Shown piece after piece: positions 42,159 through 51,238 of a stretch of 64,000 nucleotides of DNA. This DNA is from Curtobacterium flaccumfaciens (GTDB taxonomy: Bacteria; Actinomycetota; Actinomycetes; Actinomycetales; Microbacteriaceae). The notes beneath the pieces were generated by a model, which searched no databases, was not told the DNA's origin, and saw nothing but the letters and a program-made list of their open reading frames with translations. The translations under genes and the position numbers were made by a program. Within the stretch, counting starts at the first letter, position 1. Every line of letters begins with the position of its first letter. The stretch lies in assembly GCF_004361695.1 (NCBI RefSeq), contig NZ_SNVW01000003.1, positions 1 to 64,000 of the forward strand, written 5' to 3'.

Positions 42159-42752
42159 GTGTCTTCCCACGTGAACAGCCCCTACGCCCTGCGCGTGCGC
42201 GACCTCGCGCACCGGCCGGGCGAGATGCGCGAGCACACGCTCGACATCGAGGTGCCCGACGCGATGGGTGCCGGCGTCATCGCCGTCCGCCAGGGCGCGC
42301 AGATGCACATCGACGTCCGGCTCGAGGGCCTGCACGAAGGCGTCCTCGTCTCCGGGCACGCCTCGGCCGAGGCGGTGGGCGAGTGCTCGCGCTGCCTCAT
42401 CGACATCAGCGAACCCGTCGAGGTCGATTTCGCCGAGCTCTTCGCGTATGATGCCTCGGAGGAATTCGACTTCTTCGTGCACGACGACCTCGTCGACACG
42501 GAAGAGGTCGTCCGAGACGCGGTGGTGCTGGCGCTGCCGTTCCAGCCGGTCTGCCGACCGGACTGCCCAGGCCTCGATCCCGTGACGGGTGAGCGACTGG
42601 CGGACATCGGTGAGTCCCGTGCTCACGAGGTCCTGGATCCCCGGTGGGCCGCCCTGAGCGGACTCACCGTCCTCGACGAGGACGAAGCCAGCACGACAAC
42701 GCCCCAGACCACCGAGGGTCAGGAGCGGTCCGAAGCCGACCAGGCCGACTGA
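42159..42752 (+). CDS. yceD: YceD/DUF177-family protein
   Basis: 197 aa from a GTG 8 nt after TAGGCT. Four cysteines in the C-terminal half (ECSRC and VCRPDC) form a likely zinc site; DUF177 proteins have this pattern and nearly always precede rpmF, as here. In bacteria and plastids they are linked to 23S rRNA accumulation. An acidic tail follows. Reading upstream of the GTG is not conserved-looking. Confidence 0.9.
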   Translation: MSSHVNSPYALRVRDLAHRPGEMREHTLDIEVPDAMGAGVIAVRQGAQMHIDVRLEGLHEGVLVSGHASAEAVGECSRCLIDISEPVEVDFAELFAYDASEEFDFFVHDDLVDTEEVVRDAVVLALPFQPVCRPDCPGLDPVTGERLADIGESRAHEVLDPRWAALSGLTVLDEDEASTTTPQTTEGQERSEADQAD

Positions 42753-42799
42753 CCGCCGTCCCTCGCCACTGACCACCGACCAACCGAAAGAGAACCACC

Positions 42800-43003
42800 A
42801 TGGCCGTTCCCAAGCGCAAGCAGTCCCGTGCCAACACGCACGCCCGTCGTTCGCAGTGGAAGGCCGCGCCGGTCCAGCTCGTGAAGACGATCGAGGGTGG
42901 CAAGGTCACCTACAGCCTCCCGCACCGCGCCAAGGTCGTCGAGGACTCCGCCGGCACGCCCCTGTACATGGAGTACAAGGGCCGCAAGGTCGCCGACGTC
43001 TGA
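42800..43003 (+). CDS. rpmF: 50S ribosomal protein L32
   Basis: 67 aa. The N terminus [20 protein letters not shown] is the L32 signature. The usual zinc cysteines of L32 are absent, so it is a zinc-independent (C-minus) form. It follows yceD by 47 bases and precedes rnc. Confidence 0.97.
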   Translation: MAVPKRKQSRANTHARRSQWKAAPVQLVKTIEGGKVTYSLPHRAKVVEDSAGTPLYMEYKGRKVADV

Positions 43004-43016
43004 TCGGACAGCACGC

Positions 43017-43742
43017 ATGACAGCGACGTCCGGCGCCACGGGGTCCCGCCCCGTGGGGTCGGACGTCGTTCGTCTGCGTGACAGCCTCGGGGCCGACATC
43101 GACCTCGAGCTGCTGCAGCTCGCCCTGACGCACCGCTCGTACGCGTACGAGCACGGGGGCATCGGGCACAACGAACGCCTCGAGTTCCTCGGGGACTCCA
43201 TCCTCGGCCAGGCCGTGACCGTGAAGCTCTACCGGTCCTTCCCCGACCTCGACGAGGGCGACCTCGCGAAGCGTCGTGCGAGCCTCGTGTCGACCGTGGC
43301 CCTCGCCGAGATCGCCCGGATGATCGGGCTCGGCAAGTACCTCCGCCTCGGCAAGGGCGAGGAGCAGACCGGCGGTCGCGACAAGTCGTCGATCCTGGCG
43401 GACACCGTCGAGGCCGTCATCGGTGCGGCGTACCTGTCGGCCGGCCCGGATCCCGCGACCGAGCTGGTCCTCCGGCTCGTCGACCCGCTGCTGGTCGACC
43501 CGGACCGCTTCGGCGCCGCGATGGACCCGAAGACCAGCCTGCAGGAGCTCGCGTCCAGCCTGTCCCTGGGCAACCCGTCGTACCGCGTGACCGAAGCCGG
43601 TCCGGACCACGACAAGACCTTCCACGCGACCGTGGTGCTGCAGGGTGAGGACGTCTCCACCGGCTCCGGGTCGAGCAAGAAGACCGCCGAGATGGCCGCC
43701 GCGCTCGAGGCGTGGACGCGACTCTCCGGCCGAGCGGCCTGA
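43017..43742 (+). CDS. rnc: Ribonuclease III
   Basis: 241 aa. The signature NERLEFLGDSILGQAVT holds the catalytic acidic residues; a second acidic cluster is in DKSSILADTVEAVIGAAYL. The C-terminal dsRNA-binding domain (DPKTSLQELASSLSLGNPSYRV and GSGSSKKTAEMAAALEAW) is complete. Processes rRNA precursors such as the operon at the left end of the window. Part of the yceD-rpmF-rnc-mutM run. Confidence 0.97.
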   Translation: MTATSGATGSRPVGSDVVRLRDSLGADIDLELLQLALTHRSYAYEHGGIGHNERLEFLGDSILGQAVTVKLYRSFPDLDEGDLAKRRASLVSTVALAEIARMIGLGKYLRLGKGEEQTGGRDKSSILADTVEAVIGAAYLSAGPDPATELVLRLVDPLLVDPDRFGAAMDPKTSLQELASSLSLGNPSYRVTEAGPDHDKTFHATVVLQGEDVSTGSGSSKKTAEMAAALEAWTRLSGRAA

Positions 43743-43746
43743 CCGC

Positions 43747-44718
43747 GTGCCCGAACTCCCCGAGGTCGAGGTCGTCCGCGCCGGCCTCGAACCCGCGGTC
43801 AGCGGCGCGCGGGTCCTGCACGTGGACGTCGTCGACGAGCGCGCCCTCACCCGCCACGACGGCCCCGCCGAGGACTTCGCCGACCGGTTGACCGGCCGGA
43901 CCATCGCCGCCGCCGTCCGCCGGGGCAAGTTCCTCTGGATGCCCCTCGAGCCGCGGCACGCCGGCGACCAGCCGGAGGCCCTCGTCGCCCACCTCGGCAT
44001 GAGCGGCCAGATCCTGCTCGGTCGGGGGCGCGAGGCCGCCAAGCACCGGCGGATCCTGCTCGACGTGCAGCCTGCGGGCACCGATCGTGACGGCGCGGCC
44101 GAACCCCCGGTCGAGCTCGAGTTCGTCGACCAGCGCACGTTCGGCTCGATGGCGATCGACCCGATGGTGCCGACGATCGACGGCGCCCCCGCCGGGTCCG
44201 CCGGACACGTCGACGAGACCGACCCGAACGCAGTGTGGCGTCGGAGCATCCCGAAGCAGGTGTCCCACATCGCCCGCGACCCGCTCGACCCCGCGTTCGA
44301 CGACGACCGGTTCACCGCGATGGCGCGGAAGCGGTCGAGTGGCATCAAGCGGGTCCTGCTCGACCAGGGCGTCGTCAGCGGCATCGGCAACATCTACGCC
44401 GACGAGTCGCTGTGGGCGGCGAAGCTCCACTACGACCGGCCGGCGGAGCGCCTGACCCGAGCCGATCTCAGCGGGCTCCTCGCCGAGGTCCGGAGCGTCC
44501 TGCGCCGTGCCCTCGAGGACGGCGGGACGAGCTTCGACGCGCAGTACGTCAACGTGAACGGCCAGTCCGGGTACTTCTCGCAGCGGCTGAACGTCTACGG
44601 GCAGCAGGGGAAGCCGTGCCCGCGCTGCGGGACGACGATCGTGCGCGAGGCCTTCATGAACCGGTCCAGCCACCGTTGCCCCGTGTGCCAACCCGCTCCA
44701 CGGCCGCGCAGGCGTTAG
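43747..44718 (+). CDS. mutM: Formamidopyrimidine-DNA glycosylase
   Basis: 323 aa from a GTG. The catalytic N terminus PELPEVEVVRAGLEP (Pro as nucleophile after Met removal), the helix-two-turn-helix with GIGNIYADESLW, and a C-terminal zinc finger CPRCG...CPVCQ are all present. Excises 8-oxoguanine and FaPy lesions. 4-base gap after rnc. Somewhat longer than the E. coli form (269 aa) owing to inserts around residues 100-160. Confidence 0.95.
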   Translation: MPELPEVEVVRAGLEPAVSGARVLHVDVVDERALTRHDGPAEDFADRLTGRTIAAAVRRGKFLWMPLEPRHAGDQPEALVAHLGMSGQILLGRGREAAKHRRILLDVQPAGTDRDGAAEPPVELEFVDQRTFGSMAIDPMVPTIDGAPAGSAGHVDETDPNAVWRRSIPKQVSHIARDPLDPAFDDDRFTAMARKRSSGIKRVLLDQGVVSGIGNIYADESLWAAKLHYDRPAERLTRADLSGLLAEVRSVLRRALEDGGTSFDAQYVNVNGQSGYFSQRLNVYGQQGKPCPRCGTTIVREAFMNRSSHRCPVCQPAPRPRRR

Positions 44719-44729
44719 CCTGACGCCGA

Positions 44730-44787
44730 GCGAGCACCGCCCAGCAGCACAGCCCAGCAGCAGCGAGCACCACCCAGCAGCACAGCC
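44730..44787. repeat. Two 25-bp direct repeats in the mutM-smc gap
   Basis: GCGAGCACC(G/A)CCCAGCAGCACAGCC occurs at 44730-44754 and 44763-44787, a 33-bp period. CAG-rich flanks make the whole 100-bp gap low complexity. Confidence 0.85.
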
Positions 44788-44820
44788 GCCAGCACGCGAG
44801 CGAGCACACCCGGAGACCGC

Positions 44821-47800
44821 ATGTACTTGAAGAGCCTGACCATCAAGGGGTTCAAGTCCTTCGCGCAGCCGACGACGTTCGCGTTCGAGCCCGGCGTGAC
44901 CTGCATCGTCGGGCCGAACGGTTCGGGCAAGTCGAACGTCGTGGACGCGCTGGCCTGGGTGATGGGGGAGCAGGGCGCGAAGACGCTGCGCGGCGGCAAG
45001 ATGGAGGACGTCATCTTCGCCGGCACCTCGACGCGCGGCCCGCTCGGCCGTGCGCAGGTGCTCCTCACCATCGACAACACCGACGGCCTGCTGCCGATCG
45101 AGTACTCCGAGGTGACGATCTCCCGCACGCTGTTCCGGAACGGCGGCAGCGAGTACGCCATCAACGGGGAGAACTGCCGGCTCCTCGACGTCCAGGAGCT
45201 GCTGAGCGACACCGGACTCGGTCGTGAGATGCACGTCATCGTCGGCCAGGGTCAGCTCGACAAGGTCCTGCACGCCACCCCCGAGGACCGCCGCGGCTTC
45301 ATCGAGGAGGCGGCCGGCATCCTCAAGCACCGCCGCCGCAAGGAGAAGACCCTCCGCAAGCTCGAGGCGATGCAGACGAACCTGACGCGCCTGTCCGACC
45401 TGGCGGGGGAGATCCGGCGGCAGCTGAAGCCGCTCGGCTGGCAGGCCGAGGTCGCCCGGAAGGCCCAGTCCGTCGCCGCCGTGGCCCGCGATGCGAAGGC
45501 CCGCATCCTGGCGGACGACGTCGTCCGGCTGCGTCGCGAGCTGCACGAGCACCAGGAGGTCGAGGCCGGCCGGAAGTCCGAGCGCATCGTCCTGCAGGAG
45601 CGACTCGACCAGACCCGGATCCGGCAGCAGCACGTCGAGCAGAGCATGGTCGGCGACGACGTCGACCGGGCCCGCACCGTCGTGCACCGGCTGGAGAGCG
45701 TGCAGGAGCGGCTCCGCGGGCTGTCGAGCCTGGCGAATCAGCGGCTGATGTTCCTCGCCCAGCAGGCCGACGCGCCGCAGCAGGGCCCCACGATCACCCC
45801 GGAGCGCGTGCAGGGCGTGCGCGACGAAGCGGACCGGCTCGAAGCACGTGCGTCGGCGATGGCCGGCGGGATGGCGAGTGCCGCACGCGTCGTCCAGGAC
45901 GCCCGTGCCGCCCTCGACGCCCTCGACGAGCACATCGCCGCGCAGGCCGCCCTCGTCTCCCAGCACGACCTCGAGGCGCAGCGGCTCGCCTCCGCGGTGG
46001 ACGTCGCGCGCTCGAAGCGTGGTGCCGCGGTGGCGGACCGGGAACGCCGTGAACGCGCCCTCACCGAGGCGGGCGAGCGCGCCGACCGTGCGGCCGCAGC
46101 CCTCGCCGAGCTCGGCACCGACCCCTCCGAGGGCGTCGACGAGGACGCCCTCGCGACCGCGCTCGAGGCCGCCCGCGAGCAGCAGGAGGCCGCACAGGCC
46201 GCCCGCGACGGACACCGCGACCGCCTGCACGCCCTCGAACGCGAACGTGACGCCCTCGACGCCCGGGTGGCGGCGCTCGGCATGTCCATCGACGTCCGCG
46301 ACGGCTCGCAGGCGCTCATCGACGCCGGTCGCGCCGGCATCGTCGGCCGCCTCGCCGACGCGCTGACGGTCGCACCGGGGTTCGAGGGCGCGATCGCGAT
46401 CGCCCTCGACGGACTCGCCGACGCGGTCCTCGCCGACGACCGGTCGGTCGCGCTCGACGCCGTCGCACACGCCCGCAGCGAGGACATCGGCCGCATCGAC
46501 GTCGTCGTCGCCGACGCCTCCGGCCCGTCGACGGGCCTGCCGGCAGGGCTGCCGGCGGGCGTCCGCCGTGCGCTCGACCTGGTGCAGGGACCGCCGGCCA
46601 TCGCCGCGATCCTGCGCGACACGCTCGTCGCCGAGACCGAGGACGTCGACCTGGAGGCAGTGCTCACCGCCGCCCCGCAGGCCACGGTCGTGACGCGGTC
46701 GGGTGACCTCGTCCGCGCCGTCCGCGTGACGGGTGGCGGCGAGCGCGTGACCTCGCGCATCGAGCTCGTCGCGGAACGCGACGACGCCGTGACGCGCCGC
46801 GACGCCATCGCGAGGGACGCGGAGGACGCGGCCACGCGCCTCCAGGCCGCCCGTGCCGCCGTCGAGGTCGCACGACGCCAGGCGGACGAGGCCGACGCCC
46901 GGTCGCGCGCGTACGCGAAGGCGACGGCCGAGTACGACCGGACCAGTGCGTCGACGCGGGCGAAGGCGGAGAACGCGGCCGCCGAGGTCGAGCGGCTGCG
47001 CGCCGCCCTCGCCGAGACCGACGGCGCGGTGGAGGCAGCGGACGCCGCGCTGGCCGAGGCCGAGCGCAGCCACCAGGAGTTCACCGAGCGCCCGCGTCCG
47101 ATGGTGGACGCCTCCGAACGGCCGGCGCTGCAGGACGCGCTCGAGGCCGCGCGCGCCGCGGAGATCGAACAGCGCATCCAGGTCGAGACCGTCCGGGAGC
47201 GGGTGCGGTCCGAACGACACCGTGCCGTCCAGCTGGAACGGCAGCTCGAGGCCGAGCGTGCCGCCGCCGAGGAAGCAGCGCGGCTCGCGGTCATCCGGCG
47301 CGGGCAGATCGCCGTGGCGGAGAAGGTCCTCGCCGACCTGCCGGGCCTGCTCGCCGCGGTGGACCGCTCGCTCGCCGAGGCGCGGGTGCAGCTCGCGACG
47401 GAGGAGTCCGAGCGGTCGAAGCGCAACACTGAGCTGCAGACGATCCGGAACGAGGAACGGGAGCTCCGAGAGCGCCTGCAGACGATCACCGACGGCGTGC
47501 ACTCGCTCGAGATGGAGATCTACGAGAAGAAGCTGCACGTGTCGGGAGTGCTCGACCGGGCGCAGAGCGAACTCGGACTCGGCGAGGCCGTCCTGGTGGC
47601 TGAGTACGGGCCGGACGTGCCGGTCCCCGTGGACGTGCTGGTCGACCCCCGGGTGCTGGCCCGGAAGCACCGCGAGGCCGAACGTGCCCGCGTGGCGGCC
47701 GAGGCAGCGGCGGCGGTCGAGCCCGACGGCGAAACCGACACCGACGCGGACGCCGACGCTGCCGCCGCCGACACCGACGCTGCGGACGACGCGGACGCCG

Positions 47801-48588
47801 CTGACCTCCCCGCGCTCGTCGACGCGGAGTCCACGCTCCCCGGCGGCCCGGCGCTGCCCGAGTTCGACGCCACCGACGAGGTCGACCCCGCCGACGTCGA
47901 GACCGTCCCGTACGTCCGCGCCGAGCAGGAGCGGCGGCTCAAGGCGGCCGAGCGCGACCTCGGACAGCTCGGCAAGGTGAACCCGCTCGCGCTCGAGGAG
48001 TTCCAGGCCCTCGAGCAGCGCCACGCGTTCCTCGCCGAGCAGCTCGACGACCTGCAGAAGACCCGCACCGACCTCATGACGATCATCGACGAGCTCGACA
48101 CCAAGATGCAGTCGATCTTCGACTCGGCGTTCTCGGACACGAAGGAGGCCTTCGACGTCATCTTCCCGATCCTGTTCCCGGGCGGCTCGGGGTCGATCAC
48201 GCTGACGAACCCCGACGACCTGCTGCGCACCGGCATCGAGGTGCAGGTGAAGCCCGCGGGGAAGAAGATCGACCGCCTCACGCTGCTGTCCGGCGGAGAG
48301 CGGTCCCTCGCGGCCGTGGCGCTGCTCGTCGCGATCTTCACCGCCCGGCCGTCGCCGTTCTACATCATGGACGAGGTCGAGGCGGCGCTGGACGACGCGA
48401 ACCTCGGGCGGCTGCTGACCGTCTTCGAGCGGCTCCGGGCGTCGTCGCAGCTCATCGTCATCACGCACCAGAAGCGCACGATGGAGATCGCCGACGCCCT
48501 CTACGGCGTCTCGATGCGGCAGGACGGCGTGTCCGCCGTCGTCGGCCAGCGGGTGCAGCAGCGCGAGCCGGCCGACGCGGTCGCGTAG
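44821..48588 (+). CDS. smc: Chromosome segregation protein SMC
   Basis: 1255 aa. N-terminal Walker A GPNGSGKSNVVDALAWVMGE (about 32-51), long Ala/Glu/Arg-rich coiled coils, a hinge around residues 500-600 (the LPAGVRRALDLVQGPPAIAA segment), and a C-terminal signature LSGGERSLAAVALLVAIF with Walker B FYIMDEVEAALDD. Condenses and segregates the chromosome with ScpAB (not in the window). An Asp/Ala-rich acidic insertion in the C-terminal coiled coil (about 960-1020) is lineage-type. Ribosome binding GGAG precedes the ATG. Confidence 0.97.
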   Translation: MYLKSLTIKGFKSFAQPTTFAFEPGVTCIVGPNGSGKSNVVDALAWVMGEQGAKTLRGGKMEDVIFAGTSTRGPLGRAQVLLTIDNTDGLLPIEYSEVTISRTLFRNGGSEYAINGENCRLLDVQELLSDTGLGREMHVIVGQGQLDKVLHATPEDRRGFIEEAAGILKHRRRKEKTLRKLEAMQTNLTRLSDLAGEIRRQLKPLGWQAEVARKAQSVAAVARDAKARILADDVVRLRRELHEHQEVEAGRKSERIVLQERLDQTRIRQQHVEQSMVGDDVDRARTVVHRLESVQERLRGLSSLANQRLMFLAQQADAPQQGPTITPERVQGVRDEADRLEARASAMAGGMASAARVVQDARAALDALDEHIAAQAALVSQHDLEAQRLASAVDVARSKRGAAVADRERRERALTEAGERADRAAAALAELGTDPSEGVDEDALATALEAAREQQEAAQAARDGHRDRLHALERERDALDARVAALGMSIDVRDGSQALIDAGRAGIVGRLADALTVAPGFEGAIAIALDGLADAVLADDRSVALDAVAHARSEDIGRIDVVVADASGPSTGLPAGLPAGVRRALDLVQGPPAIAAILRDTLVAETEDVDLEAVLTAAPQATVVTRSGDLVRAVRVTGGGERVTSRIELVAERDDAVTRRDAIARDAEDAATRLQAARAAVEVARRQADEADARSRAYAKATAEYDRTSASTRAKAENAAAEVERLRAALAETDGAVEAADAALAEAERSHQEFTERPRPMVDASERPALQDALEAARAAEIEQRIQVETVRERVRSERHRAVQLERQLEAERAAAEEAARLAVIRRGQIAVAEKVLADLPGLLAAVDRSLAEARVQLATEESERSKRNTELQTIRNEERELRERLQTITDGVHSLEMEIYEKKLHVSGVLDRAQSELGLGEAVLVAEYGPDVPVPVDVLVDPRVLARKHREAERARVAAEAAAAVEPDGETDTDADADAAAADTDAADDADAADLPALVDAESTLPGGPALPEFDATDEVDPADVETVPYVRAEQERRLKAAERDLGQLGKVNPLALEEFQALEQRHAFLAEQLDDLQKTRTDLMTIIDELDTKMQSIFDSAFSDTKEAFDVIFPILFPGGSGSITLTNPDDLLRTGIEVQVKPAGKKIDRLTLLSGGERSLAAVALLVAIFTARPSPFYIMDEVEAALDDANLGRLLTVFERLRASSQLIVITHQKRTMEIADALYGVSMRQDGVSAVVGQRVQQREPADAVA

Positions 48589-48611
48589 CCGCGCGGAGCG
48601 CACGCGCGGGC

Positions 48612-48692
48612 CCACGCGAAAGCGACAGTTCGCGGCGGCCACGCGAAAGCGACAGTTCGCGGCGGCCACGCGAAAGCGACAGTTCGCCGCGA
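48612..48692. repeat. Triple 27-bp tandem repeat with inverted partner
   Basis: Three copies of a 27-bp unit beginning CCACGCGAAAGCGACAGTTC, the last diverging at its end; an inverted copy of the core (GAACTGTCGCTTTCGTG) follows at 48705-48721. Lies between the convergent smc and terC genes, so the palindrome may terminate both. Confidence 0.9.
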
Positions 48693-48763
48693 GACTTCCG
48701 CGGTGAACTGTCGCTTTCGTGACCGGGACGTGGTGTCGCTGGCGGGATGTGTCGCTTCGACGC

Positions 48764-49789
48764 CTACTTCGCGTCGGCCTCGACCGTGCGCTGCGAGCCC
48801 GTCGGGGTGAGCCCGCGCTCCTGGCGCTTCTTCGAGACCACCAGCGACGCGACCGTCGCGACGGCGATCGTCAGCATGATGAAGCCGAGCGAGAACCAGA
48901 TCGGGATCTCCGGCGCCCACTCGATGTGCTCGCCGCCGTTGATGAACGGCAGCTCGTTGACGTGCATGGCGTGGAAGACGAGCTTCACACCGATGAAGCC
49001 GAGGATGACCGCCAGGCCCTGACCGAGGTAGATGAGCCGCTCGAGCAGCCCCGCGATGAGGAAGTACAGCTGGCGGAGGCCGAGGAGCGAGAACGCGTTC
49101 GCGGTGAACACGATGAAGGCGTCCTGCGTGAGGCCGAAGATCGCCGGGATCGAGTCGAGTGCGAAGAGCACGTCGGTCAGACCGATCGCGACCATGACGA
49201 GGAGCATCGGCGTGAAGAGGCGCTTGCCGTCGACCTTCGTGGTGAGACGGTCGCCGTCGTAGTCCTTCGACGTCGGGATGACGCGGCGCAGGATGCGGAT
49301 GAGGCGGGAGTCGCCTTCTTCGGCGGAGTGCTCGTTGCCACCGCGGGCCTGCGACCAGGCGAGCCAGAACAGCAGCGCGCCGAACAAGTAGAAGACCCAC
49401 GAGTAGTTCTCGATGATCGTCACGCCGAGGGCGATGAACACGCCACGGGCCACCAGGGCGATCGCGACGCCGACGAGCAGCACCTTCTGCTGGAACTCCT
49501 TCGGCACCGCGAAGCTCGACATGATGATGAGGAAGACGAAGAGGTTGTCGACCGACAGCGCCTTCTCGGTGAGCCACCCGGCGAAGTACTCACCGCCGGC
49601 CTGGCCGCCGCCGAAGACCCAGATGCCGATGCCGAACACGATCGCGAGCGCGATGTAGACGACGGACCAGAACGCGGACTCGCGGATGTGGGGCACGTGC
49701 GGGGTGCGCACGTGCGAGAAGAAGTCGAACACCAGCAGCGCGAGGATGCCGGCGATGGTGATCAACCAGACGAGGAGTGGGACGTCCAA
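48764..49789 (-). CDS. TerC-family integral membrane protein (likely metal exporter)
   Basis: 341 aa from a TTG with AAGGA 6-7 nt upstream. Nine or so hydrophobic segments with TerC landmarks ALSVDNLFVFLIIMSSFAVP and GLTDVLFALDSIPAIFGLTQDAFIVFTANAFSLLGLR, where buried acidic residues lie. TerC/Alx proteins are linked to tellurium resistance and manganese homeostasis. The upstream yybP-ykoY-type riboswitch argues that this one answers to Mn2+ and probably exports it. The gene interrupts the smc-ftsY run on the opposite strand. Confidence 0.93.
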   Translation of the reverse strand: MDVPLLVWLITIAGILALLVFDFFSHVRTPHVPHIRESAFWSVVYIALAIVFGIGIWVFGGGQAGGEYFAGWLTEKALSVDNLFVFLIIMSSFAVPKEFQQKVLLVGVAIALVARGVFIALGVTIIENYSWVFYLFGALLFWLAWSQARGGNEHSAEEGDSRLIRILRRVIPTSKDYDGDRLTTKVDGKRLFTPMLLVMVAIGLTDVLFALDSIPAIFGLTQDAFIVFTANAFSLLGLRQLYFLIAGLLERLIYLGQGLAVILGFIGVKLVFHAMHVNELPFINGGEHIEWAPEIPIWFSLGFIMLTIAVATVASLVVSKKRQERGLTPTGSQRTVEADAK

Positions 49790-49854
49790 CGGGGTTCCTT
49801 CAGGTGAGGGCGTGACCGGGTGCGTGTCGTCGTGAACACGCGGGTACGCCGAGG

Positions 49855-49971
49855 CCTGAAGGTCTCTTCCGTCGTCTCCGGCACGATGTCCCGGTCACGA
49901 CCGGCGCCCCGGGTCCGGATCGTTCCGGACCGTACTGACGGGGACACCGAGGAGGAATACTCCCCTTCGTG
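49855..49971 (-). promoter_or_regulatory. yybP-ykoY-type manganese riboswitch upstream of terC
   Basis: Read on the minus strand, the leader begins CGAAGGGGAGTATTCC and ends CGGAAGAGACCTTCAGG. GAAGG pairs with CCTTC to close P1, and GGGGAGTA plus GAGACCTT match the conserved ends of yybP-ykoY RNAs. GC-rich helices (CCGTCAGTACGG; GGTCCGG with CCGGACC) lie between. The terC TTG is 65 nt downstream, and a TATGCT box at 49978-49983 would start transcription just ahead of it. Confidence 0.8.
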
Positions 49972-50023
49972 GTCCCGAGCATACCGGGCACAGCGGACGT
50001 GCGCCGCGCTCTAAGCTGGGAGC

Positions 50024-50893
50024 ATGGCGAGTTCCTGGTCACTGTCTTCCCGGTTGCGCGGGCTGTTCCAGCGCAAGACGATCGACGAGACGACGTGGGA
50101 CGAGCTCGAGACCGCGCTCATCGGTGCGGATTTCGGCCCCGACATCGCGGACGAGATCATCGAGGACCTGCACGCACGCGTCGACCGCTACGGCACGACC
50201 GACCCCGCGGACCTGCAGCGCATGCTGCGCGAGGTGCTCGAGGAGCGGCTCTCGAAGCTCGACACCACGCTCAAGCTCAGCGCGCGGCCTGCGGTCGTGC
50301 TGGTCGTCGGGGTGAACGGCGTCGGCAAGACCACCACGATCGGCAAGTTCGCGAAGTTCCTCAAGACCTACGACCGCACGGTGCTCGTGGGCGCGGCGGA
50401 CACGTTCCGCGCGGCCGCCGTCGAACAGGTCGCGACGTGGGCCGAGCGTGCCGGCGTCGACGTCGTGCGGCCGTCGCAGCCCGGGCAGGACCCGGCGTCG
50501 GTGGCCTACCAGACGGTCGAGAAGGCCATCCGCGACAACACCGAGATCGTCGTCATCGACACCGCCGGCCGCCTCCACACCAAGGCCGGCCTGATGGACG
50601 AGCTGACGAAGATCAAGCGCGTCGTCGAGAAGCAGACCGAGATCTCCGAGGTCCTCCTGGTCCTCGACGCCACCACCGGGCAGAACGGGCTCGCTCAGGC
50701 GCAGGCGTTCATCGAGGGTGCCGGTGTCACCGGACTCGTCATCACGAAGCTCGACGGCTCCGCGAAGGCCGGGTTCGTGCTCAGCGTGCAGGAGAAGACG
50801 GGCATCCCGATCAAGCTCATCGGGCAGGGCGAGGGCATCAACGACCTCACCGGGTTCACCCCGCACGTGTTCGTCCAGAACCTCGTCGGCTGA
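50024..50893 (+). CDS. ftsY: Signal recognition particle receptor FtsY
   Basis: 289 aa: N domain plus GTPase domain only, without the long acidic A domain of E. coli. Motifs: GVNGVGKTTTIGKFA (97-111), the DTFRAAAVEQ insertion-box segment, DTAGRLHTK and TKLDGSAKAG. It receives SRP-ribosome complexes (Ffh at 53840) at the membrane. The N terminus (MASSWSLSSRLRGLFQRK) may bind lipid directly. TAAGCT lies 6 nt before the ATG, overlapping a possible GGGAG site; a leaderless or very short leader is likely. Confidence 0.96.
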   Translation: MASSWSLSSRLRGLFQRKTIDETTWDELETALIGADFGPDIADEIIEDLHARVDRYGTTDPADLQRMLREVLEERLSKLDTTLKLSARPAVVLVVGVNGVGKTTTIGKFAKFLKTYDRTVLVGAADTFRAAAVEQVATWAERAGVDVVRPSQPGQDPASVAYQTVEKAIRDNTEIVVIDTAGRLHTKAGLMDELTKIKRVVEKQTEISEVLLVLDATTGQNGLAQAQAFIEGAGVTGLVITKLDGSAKAGFVLSVQEKTGIPIKLIGQGEGINDLTGFTPHVFVQNLVG

Positions 50894-50992
50894 ATCCGTC
50901 CCCGCCGGGGCGAACGCGGTCCGCCCCGCGCGAGTAGTGTCCCCTTCGGCCCGGGCACCCGCTCGGTCTCGTTCCAGGGATTGGAGACCCTC

Positions 50993-51151
50993 ATGCCCGC
51001 ACTGCTGATCATCGCGATCATCGTCGGCCTCGTCCTGCTCTTCAGCGGCATCTTCGTCGGTGCCCTGAAGTTCCTGCTCTGGGTGGGCATCGTGCTCATC
51101 CTGCTGGCGGTCATCGGCTGGCTCCTCCGGAGCATCCGCGGTCGCGCGTAG
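50993..51151 (+). CDS. Small two-segment membrane protein
   Basis: 52 aa: MPALLIIAIIVGLVLLFSGI, then FVGALKFLLWVGIVLILLAV and a basic IGWLLRSIRGRA tail. GGAG is 7-8 nt before the ATG, and codon use is normal. It looks like the short hydrophobic proteins often annotated as membrane proteins of unknown function in actinobacteria. It lies between ftsY and a terminator-like palindrome. Confidence 0.7.
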   Translation: MPALLIIAIIVGLVLLFSGIFVGALKFLLWVGIVLILLAVIGWLLRSIRGRA

Positions 51152-51179
51152 CGACCAGGCGCCCTGAACAGGGGCAGCA

Positions 51180-51229
51180 ACGGACGGGAGGCACGGTGCC
51201 AGCTGGCACCGTGCCTCCCGTCTGTCCGT
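51180..51229. repeat. GGAGGCACGG-type palindrome, bidirectional terminator
   Basis: Arms ACGGACGGGAGGCACGGTGC and GCACCGTGCCTCCCGTCTGT between the convergent small-protein gene and lipA. Nearly the same as 14851-14898, with compensating A/T changes keeping the stem. Confidence 0.88.
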
Positions 51230-51238
51230 GGTCGCGTC

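Noticed and set aside
43417..48669. A 1750-codon open frame antisense to smc, mutM and rnc
   Set aside because: In 70% GC DNA the antisense frames of real genes lack stops. The sense proteins are unmistakable, and the antisense translation is low-complexity Arg/Asp/Val.
48605..48723. Possible short CRISPR array
   Set aside because: The repeats are directly tandem (27-bp period) with no spacers, and no cas genes are in the window.
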